NCBI GenBank assembly: GCA_024362935.1
Contig: JANCRA010000124.1
Coordinates: 248,001 to 312,000, forward strand
Reading direction: 5' to 3'
Length of the DNA: 64,000 nt
Origin: Setophaga petechia
Lineage: Eukaryota; Chordata; Aves; Passeriformes; Parulidae
Shown here: in pieces, positions 38,001-50,596 of the stretch
Layout: the number at the start of each line of letters is the position of its first letter
Position numbering within the stretch: the stretch's first letter is position 1
Notes under the pieces: model-generated
What the model was told of the DNA's origin: nothing
Databases searched by the model: none
What the model saw: the letters and a program-made list of their open reading frames with translations, nothing else
Program-made: the position numbers and the translations under genes

Positions 38001-41000
38001 TAAAACAATGTGTCAAAACCAGGTTAAAAGTGAGAAGTCCAGGTGGCACCAGAGAAACCCTTTCAGAACAGCCAGGCTGGCAATTCTATTTGTTTCCAGC
38101 TGCTCCAGCACCAATGGAATGACTCACCAAGGAAGCCCAAGGAAAGGCCTCTCCTGCTGCCACGTCCTGCTTCCAGCACCAGCCAGTCAACAAACTGCAC
38201 TTGGCACAAACTCTGCAGTGGGGGGTTGCTGAGGGCCCCCTGTATAAGGCATAAAGCATCAGCCATAAACACCAGGTGTCTGAGGATCACCCCTTAAGGA
38301 TTTGCCTGCTGTGCCCTCCCCTTCTCCTCCATTTGGGTGTGTTTGAGTGTCCTACCTCGCCAGTGCTACTGCCTCACATTTGCTGCAGAGACCCCCACGT
38401 CCCCAAGGTGGGGCACACTGCCCCGGGGGAGCCCCTTGGGAAGGAGCACAAGTGATTTATGGCGCTCAAAAAGGCACCGGTCATCACAATCAACCTTGAG
38501 CATTCCAAAACATGTGACTACTAAAAAAAGCAGAAATTATTCTCCAGACTCATGGCTCATTCCCTGGTTATTTAGAAGAAGCAACTTGGTTGTGCTGCTT
38601 CACTAACCTGTGCTCACTCACACTGGAGAGGACAAGGAAGAGACTGGCCAAGCTGGCAGAGGTGCTCGGTGCACTTCCAGGGGCAGCAGAGAAGCCTTGC
38701 TGCAGAGCACCTACACAGTGGCAGGATGCAAAGGGATCTCCTCATCTCTGCATTTTGCACTGGCTAAACAGGCAAGTTACCCTCTCACACGAGGAGAAGG
38801 CAGTGATTTCTCAGACTTCAGGGGCACTGGGATCAGTCTGCCCACACTCCCAGCAATTCCCAGCTGCATAGCTGACCCCTGTGCCCAGTTCTGCACCCTC
38901 TCTGCCCCGTGGTACAAGCTGGGGCCTGTGGATGCTGCCCTGCAGCTGCAGGGCCAGGGCTAAAGTCTCTCTGCTCTGAAGTCTAAATGTGGCTTGCACG
39001 GAGAGCTCAGAAGGTGTTCTGCAGCAGGAGGAAGAGGCAAAAATTGGAGGAACTGGGCAGGAAGGAACATGCAGTGGAATGACTGGGACTGGGGCTCAGT
39101 GGTGACAGGATCAGGGGCCAGGCACAGTTATCCTTGTGCCTGTGGGACAGGCACCATATCAATGAGGCCAGAGGTGGCAGGAGGGGGAGACAGTACATTT
39201 TGTGCTTCTGCTGAATTTGGGGGCTGCTTCTACACCACGGTGGGGAACATTTTTCCAAAACAGCCTCTGGCCCCAACCCACTTCCCCCAGCTGTCCCTGC
39301 GCCTATGAGTGTCACCTCCATTAGGAGACTAGCACTCAGAGCTAGGGTGCTAGTGCTGATGCTACACGTTGGTGATTTTAAAACAGCAGAGGGCATTGCA
39401 CTGGGCATGGCTCACGTAACTCGTCACGGGATTTTGTTGGGCATCTGTGCCCAGGAACTTTATTTTCTAATCCTTCTTGCCCTTGGTTGCCAGCAGCAGG
39501 ACCCGCTGGGATGCTGCAGGAAGCAGAGGGGCAGAAGCAGCACATCCCCTCACAGGGCCCTGCCAGCCTAGTCCACTGCCAGGCACTGGGTGTGGCTGCT
39601 GTCCCACCAAACATGCCTGTTCTTGTTGGGACAAGCTGGGCTCTGTGTTCCCATTTACTGGACTCTTCTCCCAGTTGCTGCTCCCAAGAAGTGACTGTGA
39701 GCCCCATCAGACTGGAGAATGCTTTTTGGTTTAACAAACAAAGGTTCTTTTAATGTCTCGGACCCACTCAGAGTAAGGCAGGAGGAAATGAAAGTCTGCC
39801 ATTTAGGTGAACTTACAGAGGAAATCTCCCACTGGTGACTTGTGAGCTCCAACTGGGCAAGGACAGCCACAAGCATTTGGAACTGCAAACAGCATTTTGC
39901 TGGCTGGCATCCAGCAGCCCCCCAAGGCGAAACATAGACCACTCATCCTGCCAGCACTCACTCTTGCTTGCCTTACAGAGACTGGAACATTGGCAAGGAA
40001 AAGATGGGAGCAGAAAGCATATTCATTGTAAAAAACAGCTGCAGAAGGCAGAGATTTAACAGTTTCATAGTCTTGAAAGGCATTGGTGAGAAACGATCTC
40101 TACTGCTCCAACCTCACGCTTAATGAATCAGTTTTAAGGGCAGCACACCTTCTCACAAATCCTGCCCTAAGGGATGCAGCCAACACCTAGGTCAGTGAGA
40201 AGTCCCCAGGCATCAGTGCCATCCATGTGTGGCAAGGCAGGTGCCTCTGAGACAGGCTGGACACAAATCACTCAGTTAATACATTCACCAAATACAAAAC
40301 CAGAAAAAAAGCTGAATAGGCTGTTTTGAAATACAGAATGACTGAAACAAACTCGACTTCGTAAAGTCATGTGGCCGACACAAAGCAGCAGCAACATACC
40401 ACCCACTGCAAACTGACACTTCCATTTCACTTCCCAAGCAGGACAAGGCTAAAGCCTTGTCAATCCACAAATGCACAGGCTTTCCAACTGGTTAATAGTG
40501 TCACAGTTCCAACTACTAATTTTAAATCATTTTCACTGAAATCTGACTACCTGGATAGCAGGCAGCTCTAGGGCTGTTGTTTCTCAGGGATGCTGACTGA
40601 GGATGTAATCTGCAATACCAAGAAAATGTGCAAAGTCTGCTGCAAGTGCTGTCCCATCTGTCAAAATGGTGTCCCTATCCATGTTTACTAGGTAAACTTT
40701 CCAGCTTGATTCACTCCATCTGAATCTTTTCTGATTCTGTTCAAGCTGACTGCCGGACACAGGAGTCACTGTATATAGAGTCCCTTCTAAGAACAGACAG
40801 GTGTGACAGCGTTGTGTGGACTCGCAACTCTGGTCACCCATGCAGCTCAGCATCTGTAGGCAAATTCTGTTGGGTTCAGCATCACAAAGCTTCAACAGAG
40901 CAGCTTCATGAGCCTCCACTGGATATTTTTAGCAAAAGAAAATCTCAAAAACATAAACAAGCAACTGCAGAAAGCTTGCAAAAGAACACAAAAGCACAGC

Positions 41001-43125
41001 ATCACATCAAAACATTTCAGAGTTTGTAAAAGGAGGCTTTAGCTGGCAGTGGCAGGGTAAGAGAAAGATACACCAAAAAAAAAGCCAACCCACTCCTGCC
41101 CCTCACCTCTGACCCTCAGAAGCATTTCTGCTCACAGGGAGCGTGCACAGAAAAGAAAAGCCAGGGGCCATCACAAACTGGAAGCAGCTTCTCACACAAA
41201 GCACAAAGTGAGGCTTGCAAAAAGCAGAGGCAGCTCAGTGCTGGAGCCCCAAGAGCCCGTCCCACAGTAGCAGTGATTTCCCCATCCCGACTTTCCAATG
41301 GCCATGCCTGCCACAACACCTAAACCTCCTGCCATCTGAGGCTGCCAGCACACAGCCCTCGTGGTGCTCATCCTGCTGAGCCAAAATGAGAGGACCCTCA
41401 CACAAGCAGCCCAGAATCCACTCAGCCTGATACAGAGACTGCTCTAGCCTCCCAAGACCAAAGGGAGTGATGTAGGGAGGCCCCAAGGAACACTTTCCCA
41501 ATACTAGAAGGGTTGGGAAAACTCAGGAAGCAATGCCTCGAGGGCCAGAAGTGTACTCGTGCATCCCTACAGGGGCTGCAAATGGGATGACACCACACTC
41601 CATCCAAGAAGGTGGGAACAGAGATACAAAACAGGGCTGCTGCCACAAAGGGCAGCCCTGGGGGACTCAGGCAGGACAGACTGGGGTAACCCTATTCTTT
41701 GGGAAGGCAGTGTGGCCCTGGGAGAAGGAAATAGGAAGGAGGTAAACTAGTCTCTTGGACAGGCCTGAAGAGCAATCCAGTCATTCCAGAATCACCCTCC
41801 AGAGAGCTTCACTGGGAAAACAAGCAAAATCCACCTGTATGCTTTAAGTCAGGCATCAACCTCAGACATTTAGTTTAGTGAAAATGAAAGCAAAAACAGA
41901 TAGCAGCAGTTGGAAAAAGGCTCTCCCCAAACAGAGCCAAGAAGAACATTTCCATCACCCTGGCTGAGAGCTGGGCATTGCTATCCATCCACTGAGCCAT
42001 GAGCACGCCCGCACTGCCGCACTCAGACAATCCTCATGCAAAAGAAAAGCTGGAAAGAGAAGCAGAGCTCAAAGAGAGGAAAAAAAAACAAACAACCCTC
42101 TCTTTTCAGAGCCCCAACAGAAAAGGGAAGGAAGGGCCCATCAGCCACACCAAGCTCGCCTTGGCTGGGAAAAACAATATCAGCTCCACCCCAGACAATG
42201 TGAGAGCAAGTTCCCCCACCCCAGGCTGTGAAGCAGGGCTGGACCCCAGCCCCACACGGCAACTCCAGGGTGGGCAGGCAGCTGCATCCCACAGCTCGGC
42301 AAAGCAGTCATTTCCTCTTAATGTAATTAAAATAATTTCCCATCAGCTAAACTTCAGATCTATGCCAGCAGCTTTTCAGATGGCACCAGACAGACTCAAG
42401 TCATGGCTCAGGCCACGATAGGGAACGGGGCAGTCCCCATGTCCCTTGCCCACCTGGGTCTCCCAAGCAGCCATGTCCTGGCATGAAACTCACTGTTCAA
42501 AGTGGTCCCTGCCTCTTGCTGCCTCTAGCCATTGCTCCCCTAGGAGGGTTTAAAGAAAAAAACTCCTTGGGTCTTTCTAGAAATATCCTAGTCACAAAAA
42601 ACCCCAAAAACCCACCCTCCCAAAGGCTGGTATACATTTCATTTGGCTGATCTACACTTGTGAAGTTGCATACCCCCACAGATGTTAAGTATGCCACGGC
42701 AAGGGAAGCCTGCCACAAAGGCTCATCTCCTGTCCTGGGCAGGCTTGCACATGGTCTGGCATCTGCAACTATGGACCTCAAAGGAAAACAGGCTGAAAAA
42801 ACAGAGGATGCATCACATGTGCTGGCAACATTGGGTCCGCCTGATTAACTCAGCAACTACAGCCAGAGAAAAAAATTTGTTAACCCAATCCCCAATACTG
42901 ACACTAGCATGTGGCATCTTTAGAACAAAATATTAAAAAAAGGGAGACAGTCTTGTTGATGGAGGGTACTTCTGGGAGAGAAGCAAAGTCCTCCTTGGTG
43001 GCTCAAATCCAGTGCACTCTCACTGAGGCAGCTTTGAACTGTCTGCCTTTGAGCCAGGCAATCTGCATGTCATTAGCTCTTCCCACCCACCACAAAATTA
43101 AATTCCAGGCTCTCTTAACAGCAAA

Positions 43126-43145
43126 CTACAAACAAACAAACAAAC
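43126..43145. repeat. (AAAC)n microsatellite
   Basis: Short run of four to five AAAC-type units in intron 1. Confidence 0.75.
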
Positions 43146-45789
43146 ATGGATCAGAAAAAGGCTGAGCAGCCATCAGCCACAAACCTCCCCTATATGTAGC
43201 AGGATGGGATGTGTGGACAGGAGCCCTCCCAGGTCGAGTGGCATCTCGGGCATGTCTCTGCCAGGGTCAGCCCCAAATCATCAGGCAGTCTCTGCAGCCC
43301 CTCTCCCTTGCCCCATCCCATCTTGCCTGTGGCATGTGCACCTGGATTCCAGCACTGCCCCAGGGGTGGGGTGCACTCCCCAGATAGGTGGGGGAGCGCC
43401 GGGTGCCAGGTGGGGTGGAGGTGTGTCTGTCTGTCTGAAACTCTGCCAGCACTTGTGCACCCCAAAAGCATGGGCTGCTGCTGGCGAGAACAGCAGGAGG
43501 GCATTGCATTCCTGGAGAGATGGCTGCTGCTTCGTTCGCTGCCCTGGAGCACAAAGGTTTGTGGGAACCCATCCCATAAAGGTCTTTACAGGGCCACTTC
43601 CAGATTCAGCAGGAGAGGTTTGCAGGTAAATTGTCACTTTGCCCTCAAAGCAAATCCAGTGACACCCCAGGTGGGGGAGGTGACAAAAGCAAATCTCTTT
43701 CAAACATGTGCAAAAGCTTGGGGACTGCCCCGAGTTCCCGGCAGTTCAGCAGCAGCTGGAAGACTGCTGGAAGGGCTGTGCCCGGTCGTGCCCTTTGTCA
43801 TGGCCACTCCTCGGTGAAATTAGCACCTGCACTGTAAATGCAATCCACGCCTGGCTCACCAGGCACCTGTCCTTGCAGGCAGGGGCTGCACAAGAGAAAA
43901 ACACTGATCCAGTGGGGACAGGCTGAGCAACAAGACCCTCTCCAACCCAGAGAAACAGGAGCAAGCTGAACATTGACACTGATCCATCCACAGGCCCCAA
44001 CACCCCAAATCTTTGGTCCCCTCACTGCAGTATTGCTATGGACTGGCTGGGTTTGTCCCCAAAACCAAATGCCCTTCTGCCCTGCAGAGAAGGGTGTGCA
44101 GGAGGGAGCGGAGCAGTGGCTGGCTGGAGAGCAGCGTCCACTGGTGAGGAAAGGAGGTGAGCTGTGGAGCCCAGCACCTCCTGCTTGTATGTGAGGCCAT
44201 CAGACCTAGAGCACCTCCCTGCTGAGGACTGTGCATCTCCAGCACCCTGCCCTTTGGGGTGGGGATGGCCCTCAAGACAGGGACAATGCTCCCTATCTGC
44301 TGAATGAAGTCAGACTAGGATGCTCCACACCAGAGGAGGAAAGTGGAACAGCTTAACCGAATTCTGCGTCCAAGTGTAGTTTTGGAAGCTGCAAGTTATC
44401 TGTCTCCTTCCAAACACAAACTTGGCCCAATCTCCAAAGAAACTAGCTATTGCTTCAGATCAATGCTGGCAGAGAAACAAGCATGTTATAAAACACTACA
44501 TGCATGAGGCAGAAAACTTTCCTTTTCTCCTCTGTCTGTTGTGCTTGGTCCCTGAAACAGCTGCTCTCCAGCACAGCACACTACCTTTCCAAGCTACTTT
44601 GTGAGCCTAATTAACACTCCTTGACCTCCACTTTGACCAGATAAGAGGACACTAGTGATATTTTGCTCACAGAAGCTGCTCCCCGCCTGCCAAGGAAGCC
44701 TGCTTGAGTGCTTCAGAGGTATGACGTGCTCCCTGCCACACAGACACATAGCTGTGGAGCTGTCGGTGGTGTTGCCAGGATCACACAGCTGCTCCCTGCC
44801 AAACATCTTAAGGATATTCTTGGGAGACATTTAACAGTTTCTCAAACCCTCTTTTGAAGCCAAGAAAGCTTGAATTTGAGCAAACTGATTCACGTGTTAT
44901 CTCCCTCTCCTCCCGCCCTCTCCATGTTCTTCTCTGAGTTTCTGTTTTACTTTTTCAAAAGAAGGCAGTAGAGGGACACGACACAACCCCAGCTTGTGTC
45001 TGTGAGCAATGCAATGCCTCCAGCATCCAGGCAGGCAGGAAGGAGCAGAGACCAGCTATATAAAAAAAGGTTTAAAAAAGGCAGGTCCAGATGGGGAAAG
45101 GGAGATGCTACATGTAAAGCAAATGTTATCTTCACTGCCTGGTATTGCAAGTGACCCTGCAGATTCAGAGGCCTCCAGTTCCAGGGGCAGGAACTCCCCA
45201 ATGGCAAGATGAGAGCCTACGACTGCAGGTGGGCAATGTGACAGGATGACCAGACCCCAGGCATGCCACACCTACCAAATCCCTTCAGCACTGTCAGCAC
45301 TAGGAGTCATCCTAAAAAATGGTGGGTTTGGCATCTCTTAGGTTTTCACCCTCTTGCCCCAATTTTGTCCTGCTAGGATTCTGCCAGCAGTAAAACACCT
45401 TCTACCTCTGCCCACAAAATGTCCACATATACAGGGCCTCAAACTGTATTATTTATGAATTCCATCTCAGGCAGTACATAACTGCTGATTTTACAGGTTC
45501 AAAGCATCAGACAACCCTCATCACTTATCTTCAGCACCAAGAGTTTAGAGCACCTGCTTGTACTGACTACACAGGCATCAGAAGCAGTGCATTGAAGAAA
45601 CAGCCTCTGGAGTAGGTCCTCTCCTCCCTGAATGACAGCTGTCCAAAGGAGTTTTTTCTTTCAATCCTTGTTTTTTTTAAAACATGCCTCACTAACATGG
45701 GAGTGGGAAGCACCAGTTTATATCCAGAACTCTTTGACATCTTGGAGAAAGAGTTCTTTTCCTTGTAAGCCCAAGATCCCCAAGCAGAA

Positions 45790-46425
45790 AGACTTCAGAG
45801 TGCTGACTGACAAGAAGTTGGACATGACCCAGCCATGGGCACTCCCAGCCCAGAGAGCCAAACGTGTCCTGGGCTGCATCCAAAGCAGTGTGGGCAGCAG
45901 GGGAGGGAGGGGATGCTGCCCCTCTGCTCTGCTCTGGGGAGAGCCCACCTGGAACCCTGCATCCAGCTCTGGGGTCCCAGCACAGGGAGGGCATGGACCT
46001 GCTGGAGTGAGTCCAGATGATCAGAGTGGAGTACTTTCCCTACGAAGACACGCTGAGAGAGTTAGGACTGTTCAGCTTGGAGAGGACAAGGCTCTAGGGA
46101 GAAAACAAAGCTGGAGAGGGACTTTTGACAAGACAGTGACAGGACAAGGTGCAATGGCTTTTAAGTGCAGCAGGATTAGATTAGATGTTAGGAAAAAATT
46201 CTTTACTGTGAGAGTGGTGAGGTACTGGAATGGGCTGCCCAGGGAAGCTTTGAATGCCCCATTTCTGGAAGTGTTTGTTCAAGGCCAAGTTGGATGGGTC
46301 TCTGAATGACCTGGTCTAGGTAAACGTGTGCATACCCACACCAGGGAGTCAGGAGTAAATGATTTTTAAGGTCCCTTCCAATCCAATCCAATCCAACCTA
46401 ATCCAATCCAATCCAATCCATGGTA
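45790..46425 (+). mobile_element. CR1 LINE 3' end in B4GALT1 intron 1, antisense to the gene
   Basis: It encodes broken pieces of the C-terminal CR1 ORF2, including VLTDKKLDMTQ, VLGCIQSSV, CIQLWGPSTGRAW and RKKFFTVRVVRYWNGLPREA, in more than one frame. It ends in an expanded (ATCCA)n tail at about 46376-46422 in place of the usual ATTCTATG octamers. It is 5'-truncated and non-functional. Confidence 0.88.
46376..46422 (+). repeat. (ATCCA)n microsatellite tail of the CR1 copy
   Basis: About nine pentamers of CCAAT/ATCCA type with one variant unit (ACCTA) directly follow the CR1 3' end. The tail probably grew from the element's own terminal repeat. Confidence 0.85.
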
Positions 46426-49400
46426 TCCCAGGAAAAAGCCATTTTTAAACCTTAGTGAAAATGAGTACATCTCTAGTGGTTTGTCCTTTGGACAATTCAC
46501 TGGTTCATACATTAACCTACACTTTTATTTTGTGAATATCCATTTATTACTAGTGTACAGAGTTATCAATTTTCTGATTTTATATCTGGGCATGTAAAGC
46601 TATTAAGACAGACATATGACTGCAATATTTACCACACTTGGGTATACACTTTCCCAGAAGATGCTCATGGCAAAAAGGGCAAGAGCCTATCTTTTATGTT
46701 TGCCATCCCAGCCACACCTGGTGTCTAAATGGGGGTTAGAATTGGCTAAGGAGACAGCTGTACTCTAAAATAACCTCCATAAATACTTGCACTCACCTGG
46801 GCAGGACTTGAAAATTACATCCCTGAAATATAGGTAAGCCTTTCTATGAAATTCGGCTTCGCAGACTTTTACTGCATTAAAATCAGCTCTTTGGAAAGGG
46901 ATCTTTCAGCTGAAGAATTTGACCCCTTGTGCATACCCTCCTTAAACCAGCAGGCATGTATCCACCCCAATACCAAAATACCAAAAAACCACATGGAAAT
47001 GGTAGAAGAAACACATTTGACTGGTTTGAAAGTGCTCAGGCCAACACCACTTATAGAGAGCAATTTTTTATTAAAAAAACCCCAACCAAAACCACTACCA
47101 CAATACTGTTCTGCATCTCCTAAAGAATGCAACAATTTGGGCAATGGACACCTGCAGGAAATACATGGATTTAGTTGCTTTTGGACTTCTCAGAGAAACC
47201 AGAATTTCTCGGAATTCTTGAGATTTTACTGCAGCAAGCACGTTCTGCTTCCTGATATCCCATTTAAGATACTCATTAGCATGCAGCTCTAAACTGAAGC
47301 ATAAATCCAAAATGCTTATATTACCTTGTATTAGAGAATTGCATAGCCTTTAAGGACTTTCAGCTTGAAGCTGAATTATAGTATTACCCCAGTCCTGATT
47401 TGTTCTTTTCAATTATAAATAACAGCAAGTGAACCATAAAAGCACATTTAAGATTTGGCAGCTTCTGGTAAGAGATTAAACCTCATTCAGCTAATGCATT
47501 TGTTGCAGAGCCAGACAGCAGGGATTGTAAACTACTCTCTAAAGACTGCTAGGAAGAAAACTGTGGGCCTCTGAAATGAGTACCTGGCTATTTTACCATT
47601 CAAAAAGCCTGAGCAGTTCAGTCACACATATCCTGTGTGAGTCATCACATGCTTCCCAACAACGATGGGGGAGGGGCAGGCAGGAAATTAAAAAACCCAG
47701 AATCATGTATGTTACAATAAATGTTGGTTTGTTGAGGAAATGGAGTTTTTGGAGCTACCTGTTCCCATCAGAGCATTACCCCATGCTTATGGGAGTGCAG
47801 GAATCACAGGTTGATTCCTGCTTTTTATGTTCATATTGGTAAGTGAGTTTTGAGCTCAAAAAGGAGTATTTCTGAGTTCTGGGTGGGGAAATTACATGTC
47901 AGAAGTGTCCATAAAGTGCACACCCTCTATTCTTCATGGTGGCCTTAGAGACACATGAGACGCTGATCAGGGCAGACTCAGCTCTGACCAACGTGAGAGG
48001 CATAACAGAATTATTTAACAAATGCTGTTTGCTACCAAAACCTGAAAAGAACAGAGGAAAAAAAAAAAAAAAGAACAAACAGTTTCTCACCTACATGCTG
48101 GCTATAAATCTTGACGCCTTGACGGTGCCAGGCTGCATGTGACTGCACCACCCCACAAATACTGAAGTAACACAGCTAGAAAACATTTGCCTACTCTATC
48201 ATAACGAGCTACTTCTTCCGTGGCCCTGTTGCTCTCTTGACCATCTGTAACCACTGCCAGCAGCCTCATATGGCCTTTGGCAGATTCACTGAATGGCACT
48301 GAAGATGCTACAAAGATGATTTAAAACATCTTAATTGATCCTTCAGCAACTAACTCCAATAACACTTTGAATCTTGGGGTCACTAAGAGCATTTCTCTAA
48401 ACTCCAGGCATTTCCAAAGCACATGACTCACTCCTGACAGGATCAGACTAAGTGGAGACCATTCAAAGCAAAGCCATATTCATAAAGGGTTCCCACATCC
48501 ACTCTCTGAGGACAGGCTTGCACAGCCACTTTCAGCATAAGTGATGTAGGGCAAAAAAGCGAAAGATACGAATCAAAAACAAGAACACAAAACACAGGAC
48601 AGTTTCTTTTAGTGACCTCAAAACCACCTTCCTAAAATAACAAAACAGTTGTTTGTAATTCAGATGCATTGATCCATAAAGAGCTGACCAGCAAGCACCA
48701 AGAGAAACTATGAATTTTTCTGTCGGTTCTGTAAACGGAAAACCACAGGTAGCTTCTCTGAAGTCTCTTCCCCCATGTGATCTCTGGTAACAGAGGTACC
48801 TACGCTGAAATGGCCCATTTGGTGGATGAGGGAGATTACCCCCAGGCTCAAGGGCCCAAGGTGTGGCCAGGCTACTGTCAACCTGGGATGCCAGCAGGCC
48901 ATGGTAACAGCCCTGCCTACAGCACAGGAGTGTCTGTTCGAGGAGCAGCAGTTACAAGCAACAAGTTGGGTGGGAGAGCCTTTTAAAGGTACCAAAAGAA
49001 TCTGAAATTCCCCTTGTCCCCAGCTCTGCCTTGTGACAAAGTCAGCAGATCAAAACAGCTCCAGGTCATCACACAGTAAAAACGAGACCACCAGCAGGCT
49101 GCAAACCCGCCGAGATCCTGCCAGCATGCCAGTGCCCAAGCGGTCGTGGAAAAAGCCTATGGGGAGCACAGCTCCAGTGCAGATAAAACACACGCCAGGC
49201 TGCCACGTATCGCGGTACTGCATCACAGGACCAAATATGTCCAGTGGAAAGCGCCGCTGGGATACATAACAACTGCACCCATGACCCTGCCTCGGAGCTC
49301 ATCTTAAACCCGTGCCGCTCATTCAGCAGGTCCGCGGACAGAGAAAGCCTGCGAAAAGCCTGCACAGCGCAAAAGCCCTCCTGAGCTTGCATTGCGCAAG

Positions 49401-49449
49401 AGCAGCATTTTGGGTAGAGTTCCGAGAGGAAATTACCCAACCCCCAGGA

Positions 49450-50310
49450 CAACCAGAAAGAAACCCAGCCGGGCGGGGTGGGAGCGCTTCCCGAGCGCTC
49501 AGGGGCTCCGCTCGCAGCCGCCGTGCCTGGGCAGCATCCGCGCCGCGCTCCCCTGCGTACCGGCTCCCCGGGGATTCTCCCACAATCCCCCTCCGCCGCC
49601 GGCACACTCGGGAGCGGCCGCGCCGCTGTCACACCGCGCCCGCTCCCGGGGCGAGGCACCCACGGCGCCCCAGGACCGGCGGCTGCCGCCGCGCCTCTCC
49701 CCGCGGCCCGGGTGGCGTCGGGCACCCCCAGGCGGCGCGGCCCCCGCCCGTCCCCCCGAAACCCCGCCGGGACGGCACTCACCGAGCAGCGGGGAGGGCT
49801 CGGGGCAGGGGCCCGGCGGCGGCTCGGGGGGCGGGGACCGGGCCCGGGCGGCGGGCGGCGACAGGCGGGAGAGCGGCAGCGAGAGGTTGGCGGGCAGCTG
49901 GCGGCGCGGCGGCGGCTCGGGGCTGCCCGGCGGCCCCAGGGCGCTGCCCGCCAGGTAGTAGAGCAGCGTGGCCGAGAGGTGGAGGGCACAGAAGGCGACG
50001 AGGAGGCGGCAGGCCCGCTGCAGCGAGGTGCCGGGCAGCGACAGCTCCTTCATGCCGCTGCGCTGGCGGGGAGCGCCGCCCGCCCCGCGCCGCACCGCCG
50101 ACGGGGAACGGGGACGGGGCGGGGGCGGCGGCGGCTCCGCCCGCCGGGGGCGGCCCCGAACCCCGCGCCCCGCCCGCCTCCGCCGGGAGCGCCGGCGGGA
50201 CCCCCAGCGCCGCCCGGCTTGGGCGTCCCCTCCCGTCCCCGGCCTCCCGCCCGGATCCCCCTGGCCCGCTCCGGCCGGCCCTTGTGAGCGCAGCCCGCCG
50301 TGGCTGGCTC
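49450..50310 (-). promoter_or_regulatory. B4GALT1: CpG-island promoter of B4GALT1
   Basis: This stretch is very GC-rich with dense CpG, unlike everything around it, and it covers exon 1, its donor and the upstream 5' region. Sp1-type GC boxes lie just above the start codon: GGGGCGGGGGCGG at 50116-50128, CCGCCC at 50137-50142 and GGGGGCGG at 50146-50153. No TATA box is apparent. This fits the housekeeping promoter of a constitutive Golgi enzyme. The exact transcription start cannot be read from the sequence. The many long reading frames on both strands here follow from the lack of AT-rich stop codons. Confidence 0.88.
49783..50053 (-). CDS. B4GALT1: B4GALT1 coding exon 1: cytoplasmic tail, membrane anchor, stem
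   Basis: This is the first coding exon of beta-1,4-galactosyltransferase 1, the trans-Golgi enzyme that moves galactose from UDP-Gal to terminal GlcNAc. It encodes residues 1-90 plus one base of codon 91. It begins MKELSLPGTSLQRACR, then has one hydrophobic segment at about 17-36 (type II signal anchor). A proline-rich stem follows, with an N-glycosylation sequon NLS at 56-58 and Cys83, which matches the first stem/catalytic-domain disulfide cysteine. The SLQRACRLLVA and ALHLSATLLYYLAG stretches are diagnostic of the family. The start ATG at 50053 has G at -3. The frame stays open upstream, but only through GC-rich sequence. The donor reads CTCG|GTGAGT. The stem is shorter than in mammals; the whole protein is 352 residues against about 398 in human. 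The Met that starts the mammalian short isoform aligns with Leu6 here, so only one start is evident. Confidence 0.96.
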
Positions 50311-50596
50311 TCCTACACGGTGCCCGCTGGCAGCGTGCTGGAACGGTCGCTGTAGCAGCCCCCAGAAGCGCTCGCCTGTGGCAGAGGGTGTAAGCGGCAG
50401 CAGCGACCTGCTGCGGGGCAGCGAGGGCTATGTTTGTGTTCGTGCCCCTTGGAGGGCTACACGCCGTCTTTGCTTTTATCTGCATAAACTGTAGCTTTTC
50501 TGTCAGCTCAGTGGAGCTTGTTTCAGCTCATTTCCTGCATTTAAATCATGACTAGCTTTTTGTTAAATATATCACAACATCCTAGCAGTGCCAGTG

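Larger units (their letters stand above)
37376..49782 (-). other. B4GALT1: B4GALT1 intron 1 (about 12.4 kb)
   Basis: This is the largest intron and is bounded by GTGAGT and TTCCAG. It contains one clear CR1 fragment (about 45790-46425), a perfect short hairpin (37969-38000), an AAAC microsatellite (43126-43145), an A-run near 48059-48072, and an unassigned protein-like reading frame at 40584-40928. An AT-rich single-copy stretch at about 47300-47480 could be conserved non-coding sequence, but I cannot test that. I see no other exon. Confidence 0.85.

Noticed and set aside
43209..43817. 202-codon plus-strand open frame in intron 1
   Set aside because: GC-rich, with no domain and several overlapping frames on both strands. 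Consistent with chance.
45632..46309. 225-codon plus-strand open frame
   Set aside because: It overlaps the CR1 copy and carries broken pieces of CR1 ORF2. It is not a host gene.
49312..50355. 347-codon plus-strand open frame and several other long frames over the CpG island
   Set aside because: They are antisense or out-of-frame shadows of B4GALT1 exon 1. The very high GC content removes stop codons, and the translations are low-complexity Arg/Pro/Ala/Gly.
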